Assembly (NCBI RefSeq): GCF_963974425.1 | Contig: NZ_CAXBCK010000014.1 | Coordinates: 1 to 64,000, forward strand | From: Marixanthomonas sp963974425 | GTDB taxonomy: Bacteria > Bacteroidota > Bacteroidia > Flavobacteriales > Flavobacteriaceae | Reading direction: 5' to 3' | Length of the DNA stretch: 64,000 bases | Part shown: positions 50,827 through 59,987 of the stretch, in pieces | How positions within the stretch are numbered: the stretch's first letter is position 1 | Layout of the letters: each line of letters begins with the position of its first letter | The notes under the pieces: generated by a model | The model's database searches: none | What the model was told of the DNA's origin: nothing | What the model saw: the letters and a program-made list of their open reading frames with translations, nothing else | Translations under genes and position numbers: made by a program

Positions 50827-51978
50827 ATGCCTAAAAAAACGAAACTAGTAGTACTTTATCAAGTTATTATGCACTACCGACTGCCATTTTATGAAAAAAT
50901 TGCAGAAGATGATCTTTTTGATTTCGATCTTTTTTATGGAGCTGGTATACCTAATACAAAATTAAAAAACACCTCATTTTCACATACCAACATCAAAAGT
51001 AAAAAGTTTTTTACAATTAGATTACCATTTAAAACCAATAATAGTAAAGGAGCAATGCCTTTTTATCCTTTTTTGTTTTTTAGATTAATTATTGCAAATC
51101 CAAAAGTAATTTTTTCTGAAGGTTCGTCTTCTTTAATAAACGCATCGATTGCATTTCTCTATGCAAAGTTATTTGGTAAAAAATTTATCTGGTGGAGTTT
51201 AGGAAAATTAAAAAACCGCCAATTTAAAGGCATAAGAAGGCAAGTAAAAAAATGGGAGATTTTTATAGAAAGAAGGAGTGATGCAATTTTCACGTACAGT
51301 ACACAAGGTGAAAATTACTTTATTTCAAACGGTATTCCTAAAGAAAAAATTTTTATAGGTGTAAACGTTTTGGATACAAATAAAAAACTGAAGGAAATTA
51401 AAGAATATCAAAATAATACAGTAAATTATTCTTTTCAAAATTACTTTAATATATGTTTTATAGGTTCAATAACCAAGTCTAAAAATTTAGATGTATTAAT
51501 TAATGTACTCTCACAGTTCAACAAAAAGTATAACAATATAGGACGTTTACATGTTATCGGAGATGGAGAATATTTAGAAGAAATAAAAAATAAAACCACT
51601 AAAATTGGTGTCGCTAAACAAGTAGTTTTTCACGGACGTATAAATAAAGGTGCAAGTAGTATATTACAGTATTGTGATATTATGGTTTTACCAGGACTAG
51701 GAGGTTTAGCAATTTGCGAAGCTATGCTAAATAAATTACCAGTAATTACTGGTATTGCAGATGGCACTGAACATGACCTCATTGATGATACTAATGGATT
51801 TATTCTTGAAAATTTAAATGAAGAAATTTTACTTGAAAAAGTTTCGTATTTATATACTAATGAAAAGATTAGAAAAGAGATGGGAAGACAATCCTTTGAA
51901 AAGATTACAGGTATTTATCATTTTGACAATTATTATCAGCATTTTTGCAACGCAGTTCAGTATAGTTTAAAGAATTAA
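50827..51978 (+). CDS. GT4-family glycosyltransferase
   Basis: A 383-residue GT-B glycosyltransferase. The C-terminal half is clear: 'FIGSITKSKNLDVLINVLSQ', 'GRLHVIGDGEYLEEI', 'VVFHGRINKGASSILQYCDI' and 'VLPGLGGLAICEAMLNKLPV', with the conserved Glu of the E-x7-E region. It probably adds one sugar to the lipid-linked repeat unit on the cytoplasmic side. Donor and acceptor cannot be told. It is preceded by a 92-bp gap without a gene and shares the high A/T content of the wzx-wzy block. Confidence 0.88.
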   Translation: MPKKTKLVVLYQVIMHYRLPFYEKIAEDDLFDFDLFYGAGIPNTKLKNTSFSHTNIKSKKFFTIRLPFKTNNSKGAMPFYPFLFFRLIIANPKVIFSEGSSSLINASIAFLYAKLFGKKFIWWSLGKLKNRQFKGIRRQVKKWEIFIERRSDAIFTYSTQGENYFISNGIPKEKIFIGVNVLDTNKKLKEIKEYQNNTVNYSFQNYFNICFIGSITKSKNLDVLINVLSQFNKKYNNIGRLHVIGDGEYLEEIKNKTTKIGVAKQVVFHGRINKGASSILQYCDIMVLPGLGGLAICEAMLNKLPVITGIADGTEHDLIDDTNGFILENLNEEILLEKVSYLYTNEKIRKEMGRQSFEKITGIYHFDNYYQHFCNAVQYSLKN

Positions 51979-52043
51979 ATATGCTACTTTCAAAAATTGT
52001 CTAATAAATTTTAAATAAAAAATATACTTGAATAAATTTCTTT

Positions 52044-53942
52044 ATGAAAAACTTATTACGGATACTTGATTTTTTTCAGAATATGGGCTTCCGTTACGTT
52101 CTATTCAGGATTGAATATTTATTCAACGCTAAAACAGGCATTTTAAAAACAAAATTCCCTACGAGTCCCACATTTAAAACCTTTATAACACTTAAAGAAT
52201 GGCGCACTAACACACCTCCCTTTTTTTTTCAGGGAAAAAACATTAAAGAGTTAGAGAAGACCTCCTACCCTATTTTGAAAGATACTGTGAAAAAGATAAA
52301 ATTGGGAAAAATTAAATTCTTCAGTAGCCAAACATTTGATTTGGGAATAAATTATGACTGGATTACCAACCCAGAAACTGGATATCAATATAATATAGAA
52401 AAACATTGGTCTGAGATACAGAGCTTTTCAGAAGAAACAGGAGATATAAAATTTGTATGGGAAAAAGCTCGTTTTTCTTATTTATACGATCTTATTCGGT
52501 TTGATTACCATTTTCAAGAAGATCAATCTAAATTTGTATTCTCAGAAATTGAAGACTTTATAGCTAAAAATCCAATTAATCAAGGCCCCAATTATGTGTG
52601 TAGCCAAGAAATGAGTTTGCGAATCATTAACTGGACATTTGCCCTTTATTACTACAAAGAATCACCTCAATTAACTGAAGCACGTTTTGCGATTATAATG
52701 AACAGTATCTATTGGCAATTGCACCATGTTCGTCAAAACATTCATTTTTCAAGAATTGCTGTTAGGAATAATCACGCTATTACCGAAACATTGATGCTAT
52801 CATTGGCAGAATTATTATTTCCATTTTTCCCTGAATCAAAAAAATGGGCAAAAGATGGTCGTAAGTGGTTCGAGCAAGAAATAGATTATCAAATATACAA
52901 GGATGGAACTTTTCTACAATTTTCTATGAATTACCATCGTGTAGTTATACAACTTCTTTCTCTCGGACTTTCCTTAACAGAAATTCATAAAAAACCGTTT
53001 TCTAAAAACGTTTATAATAAAGCATACAAATCGGTAAACTTTCTTTATCAATGTATGATGGATTCCTCTGGCCACCTCCCCAATCAAGGCTCAAATGATG
53101 GCGCGCTATTTTTTCCATTAACAAACACAGAATACAGGGATTACCGAAGCCAATTAAATACGTTGCATTCCATATTGACAGAAAAGGATTTGTTTAAAAG
53201 TAAAGAGATAGTTGAAGAAAAAAAATGGTTTGGTTCTGTAGTTAGTAAGTTTAATTTATTGGCAATATTAGAAAAAAAGCAAATCTCTTCATTTGAAAAA
53301 GGAGGTTATTATATGTTTAGAGACCAAGAATCTTTCTCATTTTTTAGATGCGGAGTATATAAGAGCAGACCAAACCAATCAGATAACTTACATTTTGATC
53401 TTTGGTATAAAGGAGAAAACATACTTTGGGACACAGGTTCGTTTAAATATAATACTACAAAAAAGAATATAGCATTTTTTAGAGGAGTCGAAGGTCATAA
53501 TACCGTTTCAGTAAATGGTGAAGATCAAATGTTAAAAGGTAGTCGGTTTATATGGTATTATTGGGTTAAAAATGCTGCTGCTACGTTACAAAAAGACGCA
53601 TCAAAATTTAAATTTCAAGGAACCATACGTGCATTTAGACAAATCAAAAGAAATATATATCATACCCGAAGTGTTCAAAAAATTGACAATCAAACAATAT
53701 GGAGTATTGAAGACAAAATAAAAAACACCAATAACCTTGAACTTACCCAATATTGGCAGATAAATCCGGATTTTGAACATTTTGTTACTATAACAAGTAA
53801 AGATTTTGAAGGTAATACTTTACAACCTATAAGAGAGGTTAAATCATATTCTAGTTATTACGGAAAAAAGCAGAATTCCATTAGGCTTAGTTTTAAAACG
53901 AAAGGCAATGGTTTCACAACACTAATTAAATTAAATAAATGA
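52044..53942 (+). CDS. Heparinase II/III-family polysaccharide lyase-like protein
   Basis: A 632-residue protein. The N-terminal alpha/alpha toroid carries the lyase residues 'SRIAVRNNHAITETLML' (Asn-His) and 'FLQFSMNYHRVVIQLLSLGL' (Tyr-His). The C-terminal beta-sandwich starts around residue 400 with 'GGYYMFRD', 'NLHFDLWYKGENILWDTGSF' and 'GHNTVSVNGEDQML'. No classical signal peptide is visible. Such proteins cleave uronic-acid polymers by beta-elimination, and the locus produces two amino-uronic acids. A role in trimming, release or length control of the polymer is likely, though some family members in biosynthetic loci could be modified enzymes. It overlaps the next gene by 4 bp (ATGA). 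Confidence 0.85.
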   Translation: MKNLLRILDFFQNMGFRYVLFRIEYLFNAKTGILKTKFPTSPTFKTFITLKEWRTNTPPFFFQGKNIKELEKTSYPILKDTVKKIKLGKIKFFSSQTFDLGINYDWITNPETGYQYNIEKHWSEIQSFSEETGDIKFVWEKARFSYLYDLIRFDYHFQEDQSKFVFSEIEDFIAKNPINQGPNYVCSQEMSLRIINWTFALYYYKESPQLTEARFAIIMNSIYWQLHHVRQNIHFSRIAVRNNHAITETLMLSLAELLFPFFPESKKWAKDGRKWFEQEIDYQIYKDGTFLQFSMNYHRVVIQLLSLGLSLTEIHKKPFSKNVYNKAYKSVNFLYQCMMDSSGHLPNQGSNDGALFFPLTNTEYRDYRSQLNTLHSILTEKDLFKSKEIVEEKKWFGSVVSKFNLLAILEKKQISSFEKGGYYMFRDQESFSFFRCGVYKSRPNQSDNLHFDLWYKGENILWDTGSFKYNTTKKNIAFFRGVEGHNTVSVNGEDQMLKGSRFIWYYWVKNAAATLQKDASKFKFQGTIRAFRQIKRNIYHTRSVQKIDNQTIWSIEDKIKNTNNLELTQYWQINPDFEHFVTITSKDFEGNTLQPIREVKSYSSYYGKKQNSIRLSFKTKGNGFTTLIKLNK

Positions 53943-55180
53943 AACTATTAATAATCCATCAATATTTTAAGGAGCTGGATGTAACTGGTGGTGCTCGTTT
54001 CAACGAAATGGCCAGAATCTGGCATGAGAAAGGGCATGATATTACGGTTATTGCAGGAGATCTCGACGGACAATCAAAAAAGAAGAAAAAGGAATATAGG
54101 GGTAACTTTGTAACAAAACGAGAACAGAAAGGGATTACTGTTTGGCGGTGTAATGTTTCTGAATCTTACAACTCGAATTTTTTAGGAAGACTTTGGGCTT
54201 ATTTTTCCTTTGTCTTTTCTGGGACTTATGCCGGTTTATTTAAGATAAAAGGAAAATATGATTTAGTTTTGGTGACGAGTCCTCCATTATTTGTAGGTAT
54301 TATCGCTTATTTAATTTCTGTATTTAAACGTGTACCGTTTGTTTTTGAAGTACGTGATTTATGGCCAGAATCTGCTATCGATACCGGTGTTCTAAAAAAC
54401 AAGATAATCATTAAGTTTGCGTATTGGTTTGAAAAATTTATTTATAAAAAAGCAACCCTTATTAATGTACTAACTCCAGCTTTTCATGAGAAGTTGATAC
54501 ATAATAAAAACATACCGGAAGAGAAGCTGATTATGATCCCAAATGCAGCTGATTTTGAAATGTCCGAAAAGTTAATCAATGACTTTGATAGCTCTAAATT
54601 TAGAATAGATAGAGGCTGGGAAGATAAATTTGTTATTACCTATATTGGCGCCCATGGTTTAGCAAATGGATTACATCAAATTATAGATACTGCAATATTA
54701 TTAAAAGATTCGAATGTACTCTTTGTTTTAATTGGTGATGGTATGAAAAAAGAAGAACTTGTCTCAAGAGTACAAGATGAAAACATTCAGAACGTTGTAT
54801 TTTTTGACCCTGTTCCAAAACAAGAAGCGCTTAAATTTGTTATTTCTAGTGATATGGGGGCTTCAGTTCTCATAAAAAATGATACTTTTAAAACTATTTA
54901 TTCTAATAAAACATTTGATTACATGTCTTGCAAAAAACCTATTCTACTTGCGATTGACGGTGTGTCAAAAGAACTAGTTGAAACGGCTGACTGTGGAGTA
55001 TTTGTAGAACCTGAAAACTCAAATGACTTTGTTGATAAAATTAACTTATACCGGCAACTAAATCCGGAAGAGCTAAAAAGATTAGGTGAAAATGGGTATC
55101 GTTATGCCAAAGATAATTTTGATAGATCTGTTTTGGCCAATAGTTATTTGCAGAATCTAAAAAAAATTGCTGATGTATAA
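53939..55180 (+). CDS. GT4-family glycosyltransferase, WbuB-like
   Basis: A 413-residue GT-B enzyme. The N-terminus 'LLIIHQYFKELDVTGGARFN' and 'DLVLVTSPPLFVGIIAYLIS' with 'FVFEVRDLWPESAIDTGVL' match WbuB-like transferases, which act early in O-antigen assembly after the initiating sugar phosphate transferase. The C-terminus holds 'YIGAHGLANGLHQII' and 'VFFDPVPKQEALKFVISSDM'. It overlaps the lyase stop (ATGA) and the start of the sugar phosphate transferase (ATGTATAA), so translational coupling of transferase, initiating enzyme and acetyltransferase is likely. Confidence 0.9.
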   Translation: MKLLIIHQYFKELDVTGGARFNEMARIWHEKGHDITVIAGDLDGQSKKKKKEYRGNFVTKREQKGITVWRCNVSESYNSNFLGRLWAYFSFVFSGTYAGLFKIKGKYDLVLVTSPPLFVGIIAYLISVFKRVPFVFEVRDLWPESAIDTGVLKNKIIIKFAYWFEKFIYKKATLINVLTPAFHEKLIHNKNIPEEKLIMIPNAADFEMSEKLINDFDSSKFRIDRGWEDKFVITYIGAHGLANGLHQIIDTAILLKDSNVLFVLIGDGMKKEELVSRVQDENIQNVVFFDPVPKQEALKFVISSDMGASVLIKNDTFKTIYSNKTFDYMSCKKPILLAIDGVSKELVETADCGVFVEPENSNDFVDKINLYRQLNPEELKRLGENGYRYAKDNFDRSVLANSYLQNLKKIADV

Positions 55181-55778
55181 AAACACCCTGAAAATTTTAT
55201 TTGACTTTATTGTAGCTTTTCTTGGATTACTAATTTTTAGTCCATTTTTTTTAATTATAGCTGTTGGACTTTTCATTGCAAATAATGGGAAACCTTTCTT
55301 TCTTCAAGAAAGACCTGGTAAGAATGAAAAAATTTTCAGTATTATCAAATTCAAAACCATGAACGATAAAACAGATAATAATGGCAACTTACTTCCCGAT
55401 CAGCACAGATTAACAAAAATAGGATCTTTTATTAGAAAAACTTCATTGGATGAGATTCCTCAACTTTTAAATGTTTTAAAAGGTGATATGAGCCTAATAG
55501 GTCCTAGGCCACTTCGAGTGCATTATTTACCACTATATAATAAAACACAAAAAAAACGACACGAAGTACGTCCAGGTATTACGGGTTGGGCTCAGGTAAA
55601 TGGTCGTAATGCAATTTCTTGGAAAGAAAAGTTTAAATTTGATGTTTGGTATGTAGAAAACCTAAGTTTAACTCTAGATGTTAAAATTTTTGTTTTAACA
55701 ATTAAAAAAGTTTTCCAGTCAAAAGATGTTAATAGTTCAAAAACCTTAACTATGAAACCTTTTAAAGGGGATGAATAA
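55173..55778 (+). CDS. Initiating sugar phosphate transferase (PglC/WcaJ C-terminal type)
   Basis: A 201-residue monotopic phosphoglycosyltransferase from the ATG at 55173. One N-terminal membrane hairpin ('ILFDFIVAFLGLLIFSPFFL') is followed by the catalytic core: 'FLQERPGKNEKIFSIIKFKT', 'TSLDEIPQLLNVLKGDMSLI' with the Asp-Glu dyad, 'GPRPLRVHYLPLY' and 'RPGITGWAQVNGRN'. It moves a sugar 1-phosphate from a UDP-sugar to undecaprenyl phosphate and so starts the repeat unit. The small PglC size and the PglD-like gene next door favour UDP-bacillosamine as donor. A second, different copy lies at 57769. Confidence 0.92.
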   Translation: MYKNTLKILFDFIVAFLGLLIFSPFFLIIAVGLFIANNGKPFFLQERPGKNEKIFSIIKFKTMNDKTDNNGNLLPDQHRLTKIGSFIRKTSLDEIPQLLNVLKGDMSLIGPRPLRVHYLPLYNKTQKKRHEVRPGITGWAQVNGRNAISWKEKFKFDVWYVENLSLTLDVKIFVLTIKKVFQSKDVNSSKTLTMKPFKGDE

Positions 55779-55779
55779 T

Positions 55780-56409
55780 ATGGAAAAATGTGTTATTTAT
55801 GGCGCTGGAACCTATGGAGAGGTTTATGCATCTTATTTGAAAGATCAATACAACGTCTTGGGTTTTATCGATGATAACCCCTTGTTAATTGGAAAAAAGG
55901 TTAGTAAGTATCCTATTTTAGGAAATTCTGAGTTCTTATTTTCAAAATTAGATCGCACTATTTCAGTATTTGTACCTATTGGAAATAATCAAATAAGAGT
56001 GTCTTTGCTTGAAAAGATTAATCAAGAAGGTTTTTCTACACCAAGTTTTATACATTCAGAAACTTTGATACATCACTCCGTATCTATTGGTAACGGAGTT
56101 TATATTTTACCTTCTACCAATATAATGCCATTTACTTCTATATCTGATTATTCTATGATAAGTATGGGAGTAAATATAGCTCATCACGTAATTATTGAGA
56201 AAGGTTGTTTTTTTTCACAAGGAGTTAATATAGGTGCGTCTATAAATATAAAAGAACAAGCTTATTTTGGAATCGGTTCTATTTTAATGACAGGTGTAAG
56301 TAATGTTGGGAAGAAAACAATGATTGGCGCTGGTGCAGTAATAATTAAAGATGTTCCTGATGGAGCTGTTGTTGTTGGAAACCCTGGAAGGATTATTAGG
56401 TATAATTAG
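55780..56409 (+). CDS. PglD/NeuD-type sugar acetyltransferase
   Basis: A 209-residue left-handed beta-helix acyltransferase, started at the ATG at 55780 because an A/G-rich AAAGGGG sits about 10 nt upstream; an ATG 9 nt earlier overlaps the previous stop. The N-terminal Rossmann-like part ('CVIYGAGTYGEVYASYL') binds the UDP-sugar. The C-terminal hexapeptide repeats ('SIGNGVYILPSTNIMPF', 'SMGVNIAHHVIIEKGCFF') contain the catalytic His of the 'NIAHHV' turn. It likely N-acetylates a UDP-4-amino-sugar. The matching PglE and PglF relatives lie on the minus strand 3.5-7 kb away. Confidence 0.88.
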   Translation: MEKCVIYGAGTYGEVYASYLKDQYNVLGFIDDNPLLIGKKVSKYPILGNSEFLFSKLDRTISVFVPIGNNQIRVSLLEKINQEGFSTPSFIHSETLIHHSVSIGNGVYILPSTNIMPFTSISDYSMISMGVNIAHHVIIEKGCFFSQGVNIGASINIKEQAYFGIGSILMTGVSNVGKKTMIGAGAVIIKDVPDGAVVVGNPGRIIRYN

Positions 56410-56842
56410 TGAAATCATCCTTCGGCTCACTTCAACTCCGCTCAGTGACTATCGCTAAGTAACCTTGGTGTATTGCTTTTTCAAAACTGACCTTTCGATA
56501 CGCTTCGACAGGCTCGGTATACCGCACCCCTTCTATCAGGTGCCAATCAAAGAACTAGATGTGGTCTATCTAAAAGCAAAGTCAAAGTTGTCAGAGCCTG
56601 CCTGCCGTATTTTAAGCAGATGAATTTAAAAGCGCATAATAATTTTTAAATTCGTATCAAGGATACTAGCTGCAGAAGACGAACCAAAGGTTTCCGAGTG
56701 GCCCCGATGTAAATCGGGATTGTATCGAGGCCACCGACTGTACTAGACTAACCAAGCAAAACTCCTCCTTGAAAATTTCCTTGAAATACCTTGGACATGC
56801 CTTTTTATCAATTTACATTTAAGCTTTGAAATAAGAGCTTAC
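56410..56842. other. Gene-free, repeat-rich remnant region inside the polysaccharide locus
   Basis: 433 bp without a supportable gene. It contains a phrase of the type 'CTTTCGATACGCTTCGACAG' (56491-56510), which I know as part of an intergenic repeat in Flavobacteriaceae. There is also a nested inverted repeat (outer arms 56698-56703 and 56729-56734; inner CCCGAT-gtaa-ATCGGG at 56703-56718). Between them only short frames remain, one reading VPIKELDVVYLKAKSKLSEP before a stop. The G/C content is visibly higher than in the flanking genes. It looks like a scar of past insertion or loss between the two halves of the locus. Confidence 0.6.
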
Positions 56843-57748
56843 ATGAAAAATCAAAAACAAGCCTATATGTATGCGGGGATTGCTGTGCTTTTATGGAGTA
56901 CAGTAGCAACTAGCATGAAAATAGCTTTGCAAAGCTATAGCTTTTTACAATTGCTGTTTTGGTCTTCGGCCACGGCTTTGATGGCCTTGAGTATACTCAT
57001 GTTGGTGACCAAGAAATACCGAAACCTGGCTAAACTCCCTCCAAAAGCTATTCTGAAGTCGGCTTTTTATGGCGCGGTAAATCCATTTTTGTATTATATC
57101 GTTTTGTTTAAAACCTACGATTTATTACCTGCCCAAGAAGCGCAAGCGCTGAATTATACTTGGCCCATTATGCTCAGTTTATTAGCAGTACCCTTGCTTA
57201 AACAAAAAATAAGTATAAAAAATATAATGGCTATTGGTATTAGTTTTATAGGGGTACTTATTATCGCTACCGGTGGTAACCTAATTAACTTATCGTTTAC
57301 CCGTGAGGAAGGTGTTCTTTTGGGTCTCGCATCGGCTATCATCTGGGCCTTATTCTGGATTTTTAACATCAAAGACGAGCGCGACGAGTTAAGCAAACTT
57401 TTCTTTAATTTTTGCTTCGGGTTTGTATATATTGTGATTGCCTTGCTCTTCACTTCAGAAGTCGTTTTTATCAACGTTAAAACTTGGCTAAATGCAGTGT
57501 ATGTTGGCCTATTCGAAATGGGAATCACTTTTGTTATCTGGTCTATTGCCCTTAAAAAGTCGATCACTGCGGCCAAAGTGAGTAATTTGGTGTATTTGGT
57601 GCCCTTTTTGTCGTTGGTAGTCATCTATTTTGTGTTGGAAGAAGCTATCCAGCTTCCAACCATAATCGGTCTTTTCCTTATCGTAGGCGGACTGGTTTTT
57701 GACAAGGTAAGTTTTAAACAATTGCGTTTTACGAAGTCTAACAAATAA
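56843..57748 (+). CDS. EamA-family (DMT superfamily) transporter
   Basis: A 301-residue protein with ten membrane helices arranged as two EamA repeats (about residues 7-140 and 155-290: 'AYMYAGIAVLLWSTVATSMK' and 'GLASAIIWALFWIFNIKDER'). 'GLFEMGITFVIWSIALKKS' and the final 'GLFLIVGGLVFDKVS' are typical. DMT transporters move small metabolites; the substrate is unknown. It follows the gene-free region and may be an insertion unrelated to the polysaccharide pathway, although export of a sugar precursor cannot be excluded. Confidence 0.88.
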   Translation: MKNQKQAYMYAGIAVLLWSTVATSMKIALQSYSFLQLLFWSSATALMALSILMLVTKKYRNLAKLPPKAILKSAFYGAVNPFLYYIVLFKTYDLLPAQEAQALNYTWPIMLSLLAVPLLKQKISIKNIMAIGISFIGVLIIATGGNLINLSFTREEGVLLGLASAIIWALFWIFNIKDERDELSKLFFNFCFGFVYIVIALLFTSEVVFINVKTWLNAVYVGLFEMGITFVIWSIALKKSITAAKVSNLVYLVPFLSLVVIYFVLEEAIQLPTIIGLFLIVGGLVFDKVSFKQLRFTKSNK

Positions 57749-57768
57749 CCTATTTTTTATAACTGAAT

Positions 57769-58380
57769 TTGACCTCATCTCAAAAATATATCAAACGCAT
57801 TCTAGACTTGGTACTGTCATCTACCGGCTTACTTATTGTATCACCTTTATTGCTACTTGGGCTTGTTTTGGCACGTATAAGCACTAGAAAAAATGGTCTT
57901 TATTGCAGTACCCGCATTGGTCAAAACGGAATACCCTTTACCATGTGGAAAATAAGGACGATGAAGAATGTCGAAGGACTGGACACAACGGTAACTTCTA
58001 GCAAAGATCCGCGTATCACTAAGTTTGGTCAATTTCTCCGCCGTACCAAACTAGATGAATTACCACAATTATGGAATGTTCTAAAAGGTGATATGAGTCT
58101 GGTTGGCCCTCGCCCTGATGTTTCTGGGTTCGCAGATCAATTAACAGGAGAGGATCGTATTATATTAAGCATACGTCCGGGGATTACAGGCCTTGCTACC
58201 TTAACTTTTAGGAAAGAAGAGGAACTTTTGGCCAATCAAAAAAATCCAGAACGCTATAACCGGGAAGTTATTTGGCCAGAAAAGGTGAGATTGAATAAAC
58301 TGTACATTAAAAAGTATAGACAACAATTAGATTTTGAAATTCTAGTTAAAACGTTCTTTGGCGGGACAATCTCTCTTTAA
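57769..58380 (+). CDS. Second initiating sugar phosphate transferase
   Basis: A 203-residue monotopic phosphoglycosyltransferase starting at a TTG (no ATG in frame nearby). One membrane hairpin ('ILDLVLSSTGLLIVSPLLLL') precedes 'CSTRIGQNGIPFTMWKIRTM', 'RRTKLDELPQLWNVLKGDMS' with the Asp-Glu dyad, 'LVGPRPDVSGFADQL' and 'IRPGITGLATLTFRKEEELL'. It is clearly divergent from the enzyme at 55173 and should use a different UDP-sugar or serve a different glycan. Its stop overlaps the convergent Wzi-like gene by 4 bp. Confidence 0.9.
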   Translation: MTSSQKYIKRILDLVLSSTGLLIVSPLLLLGLVLARISTRKNGLYCSTRIGQNGIPFTMWKIRTMKNVEGLDTTVTSSKDPRITKFGQFLRRTKLDELPQLWNVLKGDMSLVGPRPDVSGFADQLTGEDRIILSIRPGITGLATLTFRKEEELLANQKNPERYNREVIWPEKVRLNKLYIKKYRQQLDFEILVKTFFGGTISL

Positions 58381-59741
58381 AACTCATAACTATATGTAAG
58401 CCCTGTCCCATACTTTTCAGGAGTCAGGTTACTATAATCAAATCCAACAATTAAAGACAGACTACCATATTTTTCAAGAGAATATGTCGTATTCAGTATA
58501 CTGTAAAAGCTCTTTTGTTTGGTTTCTAAAGGTACTGCATATGAACCAGTATTTTCGGAATAGGTATGTTTTGTAAGAAAAGACCATTTTTTAAGAGAAG
58601 CTGACAAACCAATATGAATTGCTCGTGCCCGGTTGTTAAAAAAAAATCCTATAGATTGATTTCTTGGAATTGGAGTGATCAATGGTAATCCAATAACTGT
58701 ATTTTCATAAGTCCATCCTGAATTATAAGTTCCATTATTGAAATAATTATCGGCACCAATTCTCTCTGAGGTAATACCACTTTGATCGGTTGTTTGCACA
58801 TACTCTATCAAAATACCATCAAGAAAACTACTATATTCTTCTTTGTTCGGTTTAAAGTAAAATCCCCAAGTTCCATCAGGAAAATTTTTTAAAGCAGTGC
58901 CTGAACCATCTTCAAAGGGATGTTGGTGATACAATTTAAAAGTTCCAATATCATCATGGTAATTATACTCTAAATTATATATTCCCAAATGGTTCCCTAA
59001 AGCATTTTGTTGATCTCCCGAAAAAGCATCCTCTCCTCCTCCTCTAGCAAAAAAGATATCGATAAAATCTGTAAAACCCGAAGGCTGTTTTCCACGGGTG
59101 GGTGAAGTTCCGCCCCATTGTGCGTAATGTTCTACCCCTAATGTAATTTTGCTTTTAGCTCCTAATTGCCAATTGACGTATAATCTTTTATAATGAAGCA
59201 TCGCATCTTTTACAAAACGGTCGTCATTCATTTCATAATGACCAATGGCACCTTCTATATTTATGTTTTTAAAAATTGAAATAGGTGTAGCCGTTTCCAA
59301 TAAAACACCAGGAATTGCCCTTGCATTTCCAGACAATAAGAAGTTGTCGTTTACAGTGGAAAGACCTTGAAATCGATCGGTTGGGTTTTTGGCGCCAAGT
59401 GTGGCTCTTACCCATGAATTTTCAAACTGAAGGTACAACTCGTTTCTTTGTAGCTTATCTTCTACTCCATTTCTTAAAAAAAAACTTACTCCAGCGGTAA
59501 AACTAGCTTTATTATTTTCAGATAAAAAATACTGTCCTTTTGTAGCTCCTTCAAATAAGCCATCTGTTTGTGATGATAGCCCTCCATTTTGATTTACAAC
59601 CATCCAAAAAGGGAGTTCGCCTTCAGTAGATAGGTAACCAGAAGCCGAAACAGAAGAATTTATTTCCAAATTTTGTGCAGTTCCTGAAATAGATATCATT
59701 AAAAGGATGGCAATAAAGAAAAGTTTTTGTTTTATACCCAT
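58377..59741 (-). CDS. Wzi-like capsule assembly outer-membrane protein
   Basis: A 454-residue beta-barrel protein with a signal peptide (ending SGTAQ). Alternating aromatic strands, 'RATLGAKNPTDRFQGL', 'ITLGVEHYAQWGGTSPTRGK', 'NHLGIYNLEYNYHDDIGTF' and a C-terminal aromatic strand 'YGTGLTYSYEF' fit the capsule assembly Wzi family. Wzi helps attach capsular polysaccharide to the outer membrane. It is the only outer-membrane export or attachment factor of the locus in this window; Wza and Wzc genes are not visible here. The 246 bp upstream (59742-59987) contain a possible minus-strand -7 box (TATTTTTG, 59811-59804) and no gene. Confidence 0.82.
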   Translation of the reverse strand: MGIKQKLFFIAILLMISISGTAQNLEINSSVSASGYLSTEGELPFWMVVNQNGGLSSQTDGLFEGATKGQYFLSENNKASFTAGVSFFLRNGVEDKLQRNELYLQFENSWVRATLGAKNPTDRFQGLSTVNDNFLLSGNARAIPGVLLETATPISIFKNINIEGAIGHYEMNDDRFVKDAMLHYKRLYVNWQLGAKSKITLGVEHYAQWGGTSPTRGKQPSGFTDFIDIFFARGGGEDAFSGDQQNALGNHLGIYNLEYNYHDDIGTFKLYHQHPFEDGSGTALKNFPDGTWGFYFKPNKEEYSSFLDGILIEYVQTTDQSGITSERIGADNYFNNGTYNSGWTYENTVIGLPLITPIPRNQSIGFFFNNRARAIHIGLSASLKKWSFLTKHTYSENTGSYAVPLETKQKSFYSILNTTYSLEKYGSLSLIVGFDYSNLTPEKYGTGLTYSYEF

Positions 59742-59987
59742 ATAAAAAATAGCTACTACACTAATTAAAGATGTTGTTCTTAAATGTCAAAATACTAGCA
59801 AGACAAAAATAAAGGTTTGAAGCCAATGAAAAGTATTTATAATTATTAAAATTAAAAAAGGGTATATGTCACTTAAAAAGAAAGGTAGCGAAATAAAGAG
59901 TCTCTGTTAGCCCTAGTAAAAAAATGTTTCATTAAATTAAATAATCTTTAACCGTTGTTTCTTCTGAGTGTTAGTGCTCTCCCTCTC

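Noticed and set aside
57154..57624. A 156-codon minus-strand frame inside the EamA transporter gene
   Set aside because: It mirrors a strongly supported transporter gene and has no ribosome-binding or operon context.
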